A stretch of DNA of 64,000 nt from Fibrobacter sp. UWT2 (GCF_900142545.1 NZ_FRBF01000015.1:16380-80379); one strand, 5' to 3'; positions 1 through 8,219 are shown, counted from the stretch's first letter. Translations and numbers: made by a program. The notes: generated from the letters alone by a model not told the origin.

Positions 1-952
1 CTACCTGTTCCGGCGTGGGGGCATGCAGCGTGGGGTCGTCGCCGTCGTTTAGCACGATGGCGTTCACTTTCACGCGGCGGGGGGCGCAAATGCGAATGAG
101 CTCCTTGGCTGCCTTCGGGGTGCAGGTGATGTCCTGAATCAGGACAAATTCAAACGTTACATAATTATCGGTTCTGCGGATGTATTCGTCAACCGCTTCC
201 AAAAGTTTTTCGATGGGCCAGGTCTTGTTTACCGGCATCACGGACGAACGGTATTCGTTATTGGTGCTGTTCAGGCTGACAGCGAGGCAGCAGGGCGTGT
301 TGCGGTCTACCAGTTCCTTGATCTTGGGGACGACGCCGCTGGTGCTGACTGTCATGCGCTTGGCACCCATGTTGAACAGGCTCTGGTTATGCAGCGTACA
401 GCAGACGCGATGCACGTTTTCCAGGTTGTTCAAGGGTTCGCCCATGCCCATGAAGATAATGTTGGTGACCTGGGCCGTTTTGCCTTCTTCGTTCAAGAGG
501 CCGGCTTCTTTCAGGTACCAGTTCACGTTGATGATTTCTTCCAGGATTTCGCCGGCTTCTAGGTTTCTGGTAAAGCCCATTTTGGCGGTACGGCAGAAGG
601 CGCAGTTCATGGCGCAGCCTACCTGGGTCGAAACGCATACGGAATAGCGTCCGTTTGCGGGAATCATCACCGTTTCGATGTGGTGGTCGTCGTGGGTCTT
701 GAAAAGCCACTTGACGGTTCCGTCTACCGATTCCATGCGCTGTTCTTCGGTCAGGGCGCGGAGGGTAAACTGGTCTGCCAATTTCTGACGGAGGGCGGGG
801 GAGATATTGCCCATTTCGTCATACGTCTTAACTTGTTGGCAAAAGAGCCATTTCTGAATTTGGCTGGCTCGGAACGGCTTTTCATCTACGTCCCGGAGCC
901 ATGCCTTAAGCTCGTCTTCGGTGAGCGATTTTATGTTCTTCGGCCATTCCAT
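1..952 (-). CDS. rlmN: 23S rRNA (adenine2503-C2)-methyltransferase RlmN, 3' end cut by window edge
   Basis: Radical-SAM enzyme that methylates A2503 of 23S rRNA (and A37 of some tRNAs in this family). The reading frame starts at an ATG at 952-950 with the N-terminus MEWPKNIKSL and runs off the left edge without a stop. The 4Fe-4S motif CAMNCAFC (CxxxCxxC) is clear, as are the family strings FMGMGEPLNN and MTVSTSGVVPKI. About 317 residues are present of the usual 345-370, so only the C-terminal part, including the second catalytic Cys region, is missing. A -10 box (CTATCTTT, complement of 961-968) lies 8 nt upstream with no Shine-Dalgarno sequence, so the message is probably nearly leaderless. 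It sits 53 bp downstream of an XRE regulator on the same strand but has its own promoter. Confidence 0.95.
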   Translation of the reverse strand, partial: MEWPKNIKSLTEDELKAWLRDVDEKPFRASQIQKWLFCQQVKTYDEMGNISPALRQKLADQFTLRALTEEQRMESVDGTVKWLFKTHDDHHIETVMIPANGRYSVCVSTQVGCAMNCAFCRTAKMGFTRNLEAGEILEEIINVNWYLKEAGLLNEEGKTAQVTNIIFMGMGEPLNNLENVHRVCCTLHNQSLFNMGAKRMTVSTSGVVPKIKELVDRNTPCCLAVSLNSTNNEYRSSVMPVNKTWPIEKLLEAVDEYIRRTDNYVTFEFVLIQDITCTPKAAKELIRICAPRRVKVNAIVLNDGDDPTLHAPTPEQV

Positions 953-1005
953 CGGGGGCTAAAGATAGCAAAAAAATACATTTTTGTTAAGGGTAAAAAT
1001 AGCAG

Positions 1006-1395
1006 TTATTGCCCGGTGTTTTCTTGGGGAGCAGAGGGGGCGACTGTTGCTGAATCCGCTTGTTTTTTGGCGTTATTGATGTATTCGCTCAATTTTCGCC
1101 TAGTTTCTGCGGCTATATTTGGCGGAATCCTGAAGAGTTGCTTCTTGTTCTCGATAAGAGGATAAAAGCGGTCTACTTCGTGAAATAGCTGCGAAAGGGA
1201 TTTGTTGTAGGCATTCGCCAAAGCGCAAAGCGTGTTGATAGATGGAAGTCTTTTTCCGACTTCAACTTGCGATATGAATTGCCGGGTGATATTTGACCGA
1301 ATGGAAAGACCGCTTTGGGTGAGCCCCTGTTGTCGGCGACTTTCCACAAAAACAAGCCGAATGGCTTCGCTGAGAATGTGATCCTTGTATTCCAC
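1006..1395 (-). CDS. XRE-family helix-turn-helix transcriptional regulator
   Basis: Small cytoplasmic DNA-binding protein, 129 aa. A Cro/C1-type HTH spans roughly residues 10-63, with the typical RQQGLTQSGLS helix, a recognition-helix segment TRQFISQVEVGKR and LPSINTLCALANAY. The C-terminal half has no domain I recognise and ends in a low-complexity A/P/Q tail. I choose the GTG at 1395 because it has a GAGG-type ribosome site 7 nt upstream; an in-frame TTG at 1428 is possible but lacks one. Upstream on the same strand are a TAAAAT-like -10 (1447-1452) and a perfect 18-bp palindrome at 1474-1491, which could be its own operator. The target genes are unknown; rlmN directly downstream may be partly co-transcribed. 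Confidence 0.8.
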   Translation of the reverse strand: MEYKDHILSEAIRLVFVESRRQQGLTQSGLSIRSNITRQFISQVEVGKRLPSINTLCALANAYNKSLSQLFHEVDRFYPLIENKKQLFRIPPNIAAETRRKLSEYINNAKKQADSATVAPSAPQENTGQ

Positions 1396-1473
1396 AAACA
1401 ACCTCGAAAAAAAAACGTGGATTACCAAATCACTCTCTTGGTGACAATTTTAGAATTAGTGGGTGTGGATGCG

Positions 1474-1491
1474 TGCAAACACGTGTTTGCA
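1474..1491. promoter_or_regulatory. Perfect 18-bp palindrome upstream of XRE gene (putative operator)
   Basis: TGCAAACACGTGTTTGCA is identical to its reverse complement. It lies about 80-100 bp upstream of the XRE regulator start and about 22 bp upstream of its likely -10. A binding site for a dimeric regulator, possibly autoregulation, is an inference. Confidence 0.55.
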
Positions 1492-1550
1492 GGTTTTGAA
1501 AAAATATCTTAACGGTTTTTGCGGTTTGCGGAAATGGGGCGTAAAACAAG

Positions 1551-1580
1551 AAAGGTCAACCTATTGGTTGACCTTTCTTT
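1551..1580 (-). terminator. Factor-independent terminator of tRNA-Arg
   Basis: Perfect 11-bp inverted repeat (1551-1561 with 1566-1576, loop of 4 nt) directly after the 3' end of the tRNA on the minus strand, followed by a T-rich stretch (TTTCTTGTTTT). The distance from the tRNA is only about 5 nt. Confidence 0.85.
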
Positions 1581-1581
1581 C

Positions 1582-1655
<74 letters not shown>

Positions 1656-1669
1656 TTGATTGATGGCCC

Positions 1670-1677
1670 AAAGATAG
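1670..1677 (-). promoter_or_regulatory. -10 element of the tRNA-Arg promoter
   Basis: CTATCTTT on the minus strand followed by GGGCC, 14 nt before the tRNA. It is the same box as in front of rlmN, the penicillin-binding protein and nspC in this window. Confidence 0.6.
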
Positions 1678-1804
1678 TTTAAAGTGGTGGTGCTGTCAAG
1701 GGTTTTTGTTGAAAATTTTTTAAGATTTTTTGATTTGTCGGCTAATTGCCCCGCTTTTGCGGGGTTGGGAGACTGTATGACAAAAAGGTCTGTCTTATAA
1801 ATAA

Positions 1805-1812
1805 CTATCTTT
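1805..1812 (+). promoter_or_regulatory. -10 element upstream of the penicillin-binding protein gene
   Basis: CTATCTTT followed by TTGGCC, 29 nt before the ATG at 1842. It matches the window-wide -10 form. Confidence 0.5.
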
Positions 1813-1841
1813 TTGGCCAAATTTTTTAACGGTATTGGACC

Positions 1842-4154
1842 ATGGATAAAGTCAAACCCGTATTACTTTCGGTTCTTAACATTTTAAAGAGCTGGTTTAC
1901 TGACCGCAGGGTGGTCAAGTGGCTGATTATTTTTGCGGTTCCTGTGTTGGCAGCTTTCATCGCTGTCATTGCAGTGTATAACCACTATTCGCCGGAACTT
2001 CCGTCCCTTTCGCAGTTGGAACAGATTAACCCGAAACTGGTCACCAACATTTATGATATGAACGGCAAGATCGCCCACGAATATTTCGTGGAACGCCGTG
2101 AATGGACTAGCTTCGACTCGATTCCCGAAAATGCAATTCACGCTGTGATGGCAACCGAAGACCGCGCTTTCTATAGCCACTGGGGCATGAACGTGTGGGC
2201 GATTCCTTCGGCAATCATGGAAAGCGCCATGTCGGGCAAAAAGCTCCGCGGTGCCTCTACCTTGACGCAGCAGCTGACCAAGCTCCTTTTCTTGACACCG
2301 GAACGTACGATTTCGCGTAAGATCAAGGAAATGATGACGGCTATCCGTATCGAACAGACTTATACGAAAGAAGAAATCCTTGAATTCTACATGAATGAAG
2401 TCTACCTGGCTGGCGGTAACTATGGTTTCCAGGCTGCAGGTAAGTTCTATTTCGGTCGCCCGCTCGATAGCCTTACGATTCCGGAACTCGCCGTGCTTGC
2501 CGGTATGTTGCAGCGCCCGGAAGCCTACCGCCCGGACCGTCATCCCGAAGCTTCTCTGGAACGTCGCAATACGGTGCTTTATGCCATGCGCGATGCTGGT
2601 TACATTAATGATGACGAATACCACGAATATATCAAGACGCCCATTACGCTTGCCGAAAAGGAAACTTCCAACGAATCGGGCCTGTACTTCTACGAAGAAA
2701 TCCGTAAGTATATGGAAAAGAAGTATGGCGAAAATTCGCTCTATGCCGACGGTGTTTCGATCAACTCGACGATTGACCCGGATATTCAGGCCTATGCCGA
2801 TAGCGTCGCCCGCGTGCAGGTTGAAAAGGTTCGCCGCCGCGTGAAGTACCGCGCCACGCGCCGTCTTTTCTTGACCAAGAAATTCAATATGCCCGAAGAT
2901 AGCGTGGTGGCTCACTTCGACAGCCTCTATACGATTTTCAAGAAGGAATACCTGGCCGACGACTTGAAGCGCGATGCCAAGCACCGCCGCTTCCCGGACT
3001 CTATCCTTTATCACCATCCTGAAATCGCCGCCATTTTGATCGAAAATGAAACGGGTGCAATCCGCGCCATGGTGGGTGGTTCTGACTTTAACCAGTCCCG
3101 CTGGAACCGTGCGGTGCAGTCCCTGCGTCAGCCCGGCTCGTCGTTCAAGCCGATTGTGTATTCGACGGCTATGGATAACGGCGCAAGCCCCTGCGACTCG
3201 GTGAACGACCAGCCGGTTAGCATTCCCGACCCGGATGACAAGGACAAGAACAAGGTTTGGCGCCCGGCGAACTTCGAACACGACTTCGAAGGTATGATGA
3301 CGCTCCGCCGTGCCCTTTACCGCTCCAAGAACTTGCCGGCTATTCTGACGGGTATGAAGTACGGCCTCAACAACGTGGTCAACTACGCCCGCAAGTTCGG
3401 CATTGTGCGTGCTCCGCTCATGGCCGTGCCTAGCTTGGCTCTGGGTTCCGTGGGTGCAACGCTGATGGAAATGACGTCTGCCTATACGGTGTTCCCGAAC
3501 GGCGGTAACCGAATCGAACCGTACATGATCGAATCGATTGTGGACCGCAACGGCGAAGTCATCGAAAAGAATTCCAAGGTTGAACACGAAGTGTTGCGCC
3601 CGGCATCGGCCTACTTGATGGTCGACATGCTGAAGGACGTGAATATTCGCGGTACGGCAGCCCGCGTGTGGGCGAGCGGCTTTACTCATCCGAGTGGCGG
3701 TAAGACCGGTACCACGAACGACTATACGGACTGCTGGTACATCGGCTTTACCAAGCAATACACTATGGGCGTGTGGGTCGGTTCCGACAGCCCGGGTACC
3801 TTGGGCGCAGGCCATACGGGTACCGAAGATGCCTTGCCGGTCTGGATGGCTGTGATGAAGCAACTCCATAAGGACTTGCCGCGTAAACCGTTCCCGGTTC
3901 CGAGCGGTGTGGTCAGCAAGGGCGTCTGCAACCATACGGGTAAGATTGCCGGTGAATTCTGCTCCGAAAAGACTTACTGCCTCTATACCGCGGGCTACGC
4001 TCCGACTGAAGTCTGCGACGGTAATCACTTCGAAGTCAAGACCAAGTCTGCCGACGACGCTACGCTCTTCAGTAACAAGGGCGCAAGTACGGCTCCCAAG
4101 CCGAGCGCCAGTGGTAAGGGCCCTGCCAAGAAGAATACTCGCAAGATGTTCTAG
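1842..4154 (+). CDS. Class A penicillin-binding protein (PBP1A-type transglycosylase/transpeptidase)
   Basis: Bifunctional peptidoglycan synthase, 770 aa, anchored in the inner membrane with its catalytic domains in the periplasm. One membrane segment spans about residues 25-47. The GT51 glycosyltransferase domain shows EDRAFYSHWGMN (catalytic Glu), GASTLTQQLTK and FYMNEVYLAG. The transpeptidase domain shows the nucleophile motif SSFK (in QPGSSFKP), SKN and KTGTTND. Between them is a basic insert (about residues 330-375). The C-terminus carries a Cys-rich segment (CNHTGKIAGEFC...) and a disordered Lys/Ser/Pro tail. It appears monocistronic: it has its own -10 and a terminator hairpin just after the stop. 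PBP1A and PBP1C types cannot be separated firmly by eye; length and the tail favour the 1A group. Confidence 0.93.
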   Translation: MDKVKPVLLSVLNILKSWFTDRRVVKWLIIFAVPVLAAFIAVIAVYNHYSPELPSLSQLEQINPKLVTNIYDMNGKIAHEYFVERREWTSFDSIPENAIHAVMATEDRAFYSHWGMNVWAIPSAIMESAMSGKKLRGASTLTQQLTKLLFLTPERTISRKIKEMMTAIRIEQTYTKEEILEFYMNEVYLAGGNYGFQAAGKFYFGRPLDSLTIPELAVLAGMLQRPEAYRPDRHPEASLERRNTVLYAMRDAGYINDDEYHEYIKTPITLAEKETSNESGLYFYEEIRKYMEKKYGENSLYADGVSINSTIDPDIQAYADSVARVQVEKVRRRVKYRATRRLFLTKKFNMPEDSVVAHFDSLYTIFKKEYLADDLKRDAKHRRFPDSILYHHPEIAAILIENETGAIRAMVGGSDFNQSRWNRAVQSLRQPGSSFKPIVYSTAMDNGASPCDSVNDQPVSIPDPDDKDKNKVWRPANFEHDFEGMMTLRRALYRSKNLPAILTGMKYGLNNVVNYARKFGIVRAPLMAVPSLALGSVGATLMEMTSAYTVFPNGGNRIEPYMIESIVDRNGEVIEKNSKVEHEVLRPASAYLMVDMLKDVNIRGTAARVWASGFTHPSGGKTGTTNDYTDCWYIGFTKQYTMGVWVGSDSPGTLGAGHTGTEDALPVWMAVMKQLHKDLPRKPFPVPSGVVSKGVCNHTGKIAGEFCSEKTYCLYTAGYAPTEVCDGNHFEVKTKSADDATLFSNKGASTAPKPSASGKGPAKKNTRKMF

Positions 4155-4178
4155 AGGTCGCGTCCTATGGACGCTTGG

Positions 4179-4213
4179 GGCTATGAGGTCGGTCGCTGAG
4201 GCTCCCTTTGAGG
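4179..4213 (-). repeat. Dispersed hairpin repeat, copy 1
   Basis: On the minus strand it reads CCTCAAAGGGAGCCTCAG then CGACCGACCTCATAGCC. It shares the pattern CTCAAAG - short hairpin - CGA..CTCA with the copies at 4274-4310, 8081-8122 and 61716-61752. Confidence 0.6.
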
Positions 4214-4225
4214 GAGCCTTGCTTT
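4200..4225 (+). terminator. Terminator after the penicillin-binding protein gene
   Basis: GGCTCCC / GGGAGCC inverted repeat (4200-4206 with 4212-4218, 5-nt loop) followed by TTGCTTT. It overlaps a copy of the dispersed hairpin repeat. Confidence 0.7.
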
Positions 4226-4241
4226 ATAAGGTTTTGTGAGT

Positions 4242-4270
4242 AAACTAAAAAGTGCCCCGGTTAGGGGCAC
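4242..4270 (-). terminator. Terminator of the thioredoxin-like gene
   Basis: On the minus strand GTGCCCC-TAACC-GGGGCAC is followed by TTTTTAGTTT. The 7-bp GC-rich stem plus T-run is a good intrinsic terminator for the gene ending at 4311. Confidence 0.85.
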
Positions 4271-4273
4271 GTG

Positions 4274-4310
4274 CTCATTACTCAAAGCCACGTAGTGGCG
4301 AGCTCACTTG
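4274..4310 (+). repeat. Dispersed hairpin repeat, copy 2
   Basis: CTCATTACTCAAAG, then the hairpin CCACGTAGTGG, then CGAGCTCACTTG. Same architecture as copy 1, lying just past the end of the thioredoxin-like gene. Confidence 0.6.
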
Positions 4311-4856
4311 CTATTTAAACATCTTGTTGAGCGTGGCGCGCATGTGGTTCATGTTCGCTTCGTTCAAAGTTTCGTAGCGGTAGAAGGTTCCGTCCTTCTG
4401 GACAACATAAACGACGGGAATGTAGCCGGTTCCGTAAGCGGGACCGAACTTGTAGTCGCTATCCTGGAATACGGGAATCGCTACGTGGAACTGGTCGATA
4501 AACAGGCGAATGTCGTTTTTCTTGATGCCGCCGCCGAGGCCGATTGCGATACCGGTCAGGCCCTTGGGTTCATATTCCTTGACCAGATTCTGGATTTCGG
4601 AAATGTGGCGTTGGCAGTGCGGGCACTTGGGGCTAAAGTAATAGATCAAAAGAGGTCTGTTTGCAAACTGGCTGAACAGAATTCCCGGATCGCTAATGCC
4701 CGAAAGAGGCTTCGAAAAGTCCATCTTCATGGGCTGGTTAGTGGTGGTATCCTGCATCAACTTCACATCGGCCATCTGGGGTTCCGGAGCGAGCTGCGCA
4801 AAAGGCGTAACCGCTGCAATGGCTGCAATACTTAAAATTTTAGAAACGAAATTCAT
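4311..4856 (-). CDS. Exported thioredoxin-like protein (TlpA/peroxiredoxin-like fold)
   Basis: 181-aa protein with an N-terminal signal peptide (hydrophobic run SIAAIAAVTPFA, predicted cleavage before about residue 22), so it probably acts in the periplasm. The thioredoxin fold carries the redox motif SPKCPHCQ (CxxC) at about residue 78, a helix after it, and the cis-proline loop GYIPVVYVV. The family reduces or shuffles disulfides, often for cytochrome c maturation or envelope protein repair; no partner gene lies next to it, so the substrate is unknown. It is monocistronic: the next minus-strand gene upstream ends about 100 bp away and a terminator follows. An interrupted palindrome (4942-4957) about 90 bp upstream resembles one upstream of ispE. 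Confidence 0.8.
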   Translation of the reverse strand: MNFVSKILSIAAIAAVTPFAQLAPEPQMADVKLMQDTTTNQPMKMDFSKPLSGISDPGILFSQFANRPLLIYYFSPKCPHCQRHISEIQNLVKEYEPKGLTGIAIGLGGGIKKNDIRLFIDQFHVAIPVFQDSDYKFGPAYGTGYIPVVYVVQKDGTFYRYETLNEANMNHMRATLNKMFK

Positions 4857-4941
4857 AACCCTTAAAATACGAAAAAATAGGCCGAAAAGACAGGTTTATT
4901 CAAAAAAAATGCGATTTTTTGCGAAAAATCACACTTTTGGA

Positions 4942-4957
4942 TATTCCAAACTGGAAT
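4942..4957. promoter_or_regulatory. Palindromic site (ATTCCA-AAC-TGGAAT), copy 1
   Basis: TATTCCAAACTGGAAT lies between the thioredoxin-like gene and the Omp85-like gene. It differs by one base in this span from the site at 59946-59962 upstream of ispE. A shared regulator binding site is a guess. Confidence 0.35.
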
Positions 4958-4959
4958 GG

Positions 4960-6717
4960 TTACAGGTTGTAAGTCGTGATAATCGAGTAGTGCGGTTCTG
5001 CCTTGCGAACCCCGTTCAGCGGGATGCTGACATCTACCTTGTTGACGAGTCTGCTGATTGACTTGGTTTGTGCAAAACGTACGCCAAAACCGATGAGGTA
5101 GACCAGGTCCTTGCGGTTGATATCCCAAAGGTCCCAGGCGGTTTCGCCTACGCTTTCAAAGATCGCGAACACGGGCATGAGCGTTGCGATTTCGAAGTTC
5201 GTGAAGTAGCGCTGTTCCAAGTTTGCGAATACGCGGGCTTGTCCGGCGTAGAAACCGGTGGGGAATCCGGCGAATCCGTTTCCGCCGCCTAAGGTTAGCT
5301 GCTTGCCGTAGCGGGCGTCTTCGTAAAAGTCTACAAGGCCTGTGAGTGCGGTCGAGAATCTTTCGTTCGGGTGGAAAATGTATTCGCCTGAAAGCTTGCC
5401 GTAGTAGTCGTGCTGTTCGCCGTGATCCAGGTAGAAGTTCATCTCGGATTTGAGCGTGAGGTGGTGCATGGAGAATCCAAGCATCAAGTCGGCCCAGAAA
5501 TCAAGGCGAATGTCGTTGTCGGCGGCACCCAGCTGTTCGTAGTTCTTGGAAATCTGCGCCTTGAGTGAGTAGCCTTTTTCGATGTCTTCGGTCCACTTGG
5601 CGTTGTGGAAGTTCTTGATTTTTTCGTAGCGGATGTTCGAGAACGTCAGGTACATGCCGAGGCGTGAATCTTTCTGTTCGGGGAGCCATTCGTTGACTGC
5701 CGTGGCGGAATCGATGGCATAGGTGGTGTCGCCGTCGGTAAAGGAGTAGCGGTAAAGCTTGCCTTCGGTTGCGGTGGTGCGGTGGTAGTCGTAGGTGGCG
5801 CCCGCGTAGAGCTTGCGGTAGGTTCCGCCGAAGGAGCGGCTGATTCTAAAGCTGAGCGAGTCGTCGATAAAGTCCTTGACAGCCATGAGCTTTACGGGTT
5901 CGTTGCCGTTATACAGCGGGAAAGAGTCCAGCAGGGCTTTCTTGTGATTGTAGATGGGGCTGTCGCCGTATCTCTGTTGGGCGTCGTAAACAGAGGCGCC
6001 TGGCGGGAGTTTCCCGCTGCCATAGAAGAAGGCGTTGCGCTTGTTCTTTAAGCCTTCGATGGTGTAGGCCCACTGGTTCTGGCTTCTGCTGAGGAACGGA
6101 ATGTACATCTTTCCGTAGGCGAGGTAGCCGTCGGTATTGTAGCTATAGAGAAAGTCTAAATGGTTGTAGCGGAACAGAAAGTGCGGGTCGCCATATTCCA
6201 CCTGCCACATGTCGCGGAATTCATCGTGTCCGAAGTAGAATCCGAGCTTTTGCCCAAGGCCCAGGAAGTTGCTTTCTTGAACGCCGATACCCCAGTTCAG
6301 GTTACTGTAGGTGTATTCTTTTCCGGAAAAACCGAATGTGGTCGGAACGGAGAGTGTCCAGTTGTCGCTGGTATTGACTGTGGCGATATTCTTGCCATTT
6401 TCGTTAGAAATCTTGATGCTTGCGTCTGAAAGGTAGCGCTGGGTGCGTAGGAAACGTTCGGCTTCTTGGATTTGGAGGTCGGTGACTACGTCGCCTTCGC
6501 TAAAAAGGAGCAATTTACGGACAGTCGATTCGCGGGTTTCGATATGAATCCAGTTTAGCAGGTCGTACGCCCACTTGTCGTACTGCGTGTGGTACTTGGA
6601 ATCGTCAAAAGCGTCACCGATATTGTACTGAATAGAATCAATCTTGAATGCACCGGGAGTATCTTGCGCAAAAGCTGCAAGAGGTACAAAAAAGAGAATA
6701 AACAAGATAACAGGCAT
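4960..6717 (-). CDS. Omp85-superfamily outer membrane protein (POTRA plus beta-barrel)
   Basis: 585-aa predicted outer membrane protein. I start it at the ATG at 6717, which gives a clean signal peptide (MPVILFILFFVPLAAFAQ); a further in-frame start 14 codons upstream would overlap the divergent promoter. Residues about 75-130 look like a single POTRA module (ESTVRKLLLFSEGDVV, then EAERFLRTQRYL), followed by a long region of alternating aromatic and polar strands (YSYNTDGYLAYGKMYIPF, ALTGLVDFYEDARYGKQL). The end segment VDVSIPLNGVRK and terminal YNL fit a barrel closing strand. The family inserts or secretes proteins or lipids at the outer membrane; what this one handles is unknown. It is divergent from glyA, sharing a 59-bp intergenic region with a perfect palindrome. 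Confidence 0.75.
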   Translation of the reverse strand: MPVILFILFFVPLAAFAQDTPGAFKIDSIQYNIGDAFDDSKYHTQYDKWAYDLLNWIHIETRESTVRKLLLFSEGDVVTDLQIQEAERFLRTQRYLSDASIKISNENGKNIATVNTSDNWTLSVPTTFGFSGKEYTYSNLNWGIGVQESNFLGLGQKLGFYFGHDEFRDMWQVEYGDPHFLFRYNHLDFLYSYNTDGYLAYGKMYIPFLSRSQNQWAYTIEGLKNKRNAFFYGSGKLPPGASVYDAQQRYGDSPIYNHKKALLDSFPLYNGNEPVKLMAVKDFIDDSLSFRISRSFGGTYRKLYAGATYDYHRTTATEGKLYRYSFTDGDTTYAIDSATAVNEWLPEQKDSRLGMYLTFSNIRYEKIKNFHNAKWTEDIEKGYSLKAQISKNYEQLGAADNDIRLDFWADLMLGFSMHHLTLKSEMNFYLDHGEQHDYYGKLSGEYIFHPNERFSTALTGLVDFYEDARYGKQLTLGGGNGFAGFPTGFYAGQARVFANLEQRYFTNFEIATLMPVFAIFESVGETAWDLWDINRKDLVYLIGFGVRFAQTKSISRLVNKVDVSIPLNGVRKAEPHYSIITTYNL

Positions 6718-6726
6718 TGCAGGAAT

Positions 6727-6746
6727 AATATAGAAATTTCTATATT
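6727..6746. promoter_or_regulatory. Perfect 20-bp palindrome holding both divergent -10 boxes
   Basis: AATATAGAAATTTCTATATT equals its reverse complement. Its right half supplies the glyA -10 (TATATT at 6741-6746). Its left half, read on the minus strand, supplies a TATATT box 9 nt before the ATG of the Omp85-like gene. The two promoters are therefore back to back and overlapping. Confidence 0.65.
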
Positions 6747-6775
6747 TGCCCGCGTACAAATCAAGGAGTAGCTAA

Positions 6776-8059
6776 ATGCTCAAATCTACACTGCAACAGA
6801 CCGATCCGGAAATCTACAACATCATCCAGGAAGAAGCCGAACGCCAGGAATATGGCATCGAACTTATCGCTTCTGAAAACTACACCTCCAAGGCAGTCAT
6901 GGAAGCCATGGGTTCCGTGCTGACCAACAAGTACAGCGAAGGCTACGTTGGCAAGCGCTACTACGGTGGTAACGAAGTGATCGATAAGATGGAAGCTTTG
7001 GCCATCGACCGTTGCAAGAAGCTCTTTGGTTGCGACCACGTGAACATCCAGCCGCTGTCCGGTTCTCCGGCCAACGCTGCCGTGTACTTCGCCGTCCTCA
7101 AACCGGGCGACAAGGTCCTCGGCCTCAAGCTCGACCACGGTGGACACCTTTCTCACGGCCATCCGGTGAACTTCTCCGGCATGCTCTACAACTTCGTGCA
7201 GTACGAAGTCGATAAGGAAACGGGCCGCATCGACATGGACAAGGTCCGCGAAATCGCTCTCCGCGAAAAGCCGAAGATGATTCTCGCCGGTTTCTCTGCC
7301 TACAGCCGCAACCTCGACTGGAAGCGCTTCAAGGAAATTGCCGACGAAGTGGGCGCGCTCACCATGGCTGACATTTCTCACATTGCCGGTCTCATTGCCG
7401 GTAAGGCTATCGAATCTCCGGTGCCGTACTTCGACATCGTGACGACCACGACCCACAAGACTCTCCGTGGCCCGCGTTCCGCTATCATCATGTGCAAGGA
7501 CCGCACCATCCAGAAGATGGTGAAGGGCGAACTCAAGGAAGTTTCTTTGGCCAAGGAAATCGACAAGGGCGTGTTCCCGGGTATGCAGGGTGGTCCGCAT
7601 GACCACGTGAACGCCGGTAAGGCCGTTGCATTCCTCGAAGCTCTGCAGCCGGAATTCCAGACCTACGCGAAGAACGTCATCAAGAACGCTCAGGCTATGT
7701 GCGCCGAAATGCAGAAGCTCGGCTACAAGGTCATTAGCGATGGCACTGACAACCACCTCATCGTGGTGGACATGACCTCTAAGGGCGTTTCCGGTAAGGA
7801 AGCCGAAGTGGCTATGGAAAAGGTCGGCATCTCCTGCAGCCGTTCTACGATTCCGTTCGATCCGCGCAAGCCGATGGATCCGTCCGGTGTCCGTCTCGGT
7901 ACTGCCGCTATCACGACTCGTGGCTTCGATGAAGAAGACTCCCGCGAAGTGGCTCGCATCATCGACCGCTGCGTGAAGGCTAAGGACGACGATGCCGCTC
8001 TCGCCAAGATCCGCGAAGAAATCGTGGCTCTCTGCAAGAAGCACCCGCTGTACAAGTAA
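6776..8059 (+). CDS. glyA: Serine hydroxymethyltransferase
   Basis: PLP enzyme interconverting serine and glycine with transfer of a one-carbon unit to tetrahydrofolate, in the cytoplasm. At 427 aa it is of normal family length. The sequence shows the substrate-loop and tetramer motifs SENYTSKAVMEAMGSVLTNK and EGYVGKRYYGG, and the PLP-lysine motif TTTTHKTLRGPR (Lys about 228). The start ATG at 6776 has a strong AAGGAG ribosome site 8 nt upstream, and the -10 TATATT at 6741-6746 is followed by the GC-rich stretch TGCCCGCG. It is transcribed alone; a perfect hairpin without a T-run overlaps the stop codon, followed by hairpin repeats. Confidence 0.97.
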   Translation: MLKSTLQQTDPEIYNIIQEEAERQEYGIELIASENYTSKAVMEAMGSVLTNKYSEGYVGKRYYGGNEVIDKMEALAIDRCKKLFGCDHVNIQPLSGSPANAAVYFAVLKPGDKVLGLKLDHGGHLSHGHPVNFSGMLYNFVQYEVDKETGRIDMDKVREIALREKPKMILAGFSAYSRNLDWKRFKEIADEVGALTMADISHIAGLIAGKAIESPVPYFDIVTTTTHKTLRGPRSAIIMCKDRTIQKMVKGELKEVSLAKEIDKGVFPGMQGGPHDHVNAGKAVAFLEALQPEFQTYAKNVIKNAQAMCAEMQKLGYKVISDGTDNHLIVVDMTSKGVSGKEAEVAMEKVGISCSRSTIPFDPRKPMDPSGVRLGTAAITTRGFDEEDSREVARIIDRCVKAKDDDAALAKIREEIVALCKKHPLYK

Positions 8060-8081
8060 TTTTGCGGAGCAAAATTACTTG
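8053..8081 (+). terminator. Perfect hairpin over the glyA stop codon
   Basis: CAAGTAATTTTGC and GCAAAATTACTTG form perfect 13-bp arms (8053-8065, 8069-8081) around a GGA loop. There is no T-run after it, so termination or mRNA 3'-end protection are both possible. Confidence 0.5.
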
Positions 8082-8122
8082 GGCTATGAGCTCGGTCGCT
8101 ACGCTCCCTTTGAGGCGTGAGC
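8081..8122 (-). repeat. Dispersed hairpin repeat, copy 3 (composite)
   Basis: On the minus strand it reads GCTCACGCCTCAAAGGGAGC, then GTAGCGACCGAGCTCATAGC, nearly the same as copy 1. A further partial unit follows at about 8135-8166 (CTTTGAGTAA plus the hairpin GCGCCTTTGGCGC, whose core is identical to that in copy 4). Confidence 0.6.
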
Positions 8123-8211
8123 GCGGACTTTCGGTCCTTTGAGTAAAATAATGGCGCCTTTGGCGCAAGATATTGAAAAGTGGTTCGCGTTTGCGGACCG
8201 CTTTTCGTTTT

Positions 8212-8219
8212 CTATATTT
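8212..8219 (+). promoter_or_regulatory. -10 element of the ABC ATPase gene (leaderless arrangement)
   Basis: CTATATTT, with the TATATT core ending 7 nt before the ATG at 8226. Transcription would start at or next to the start codon. Confidence 0.6.

Noticed and set aside
1884..4028. Long open frame antisense to the penicillin-binding protein gene
   Set aside because: Composition is that of a reversed coding frame (His/Arg/Val-rich, no motifs), and the sense frame has full catalytic motifs.
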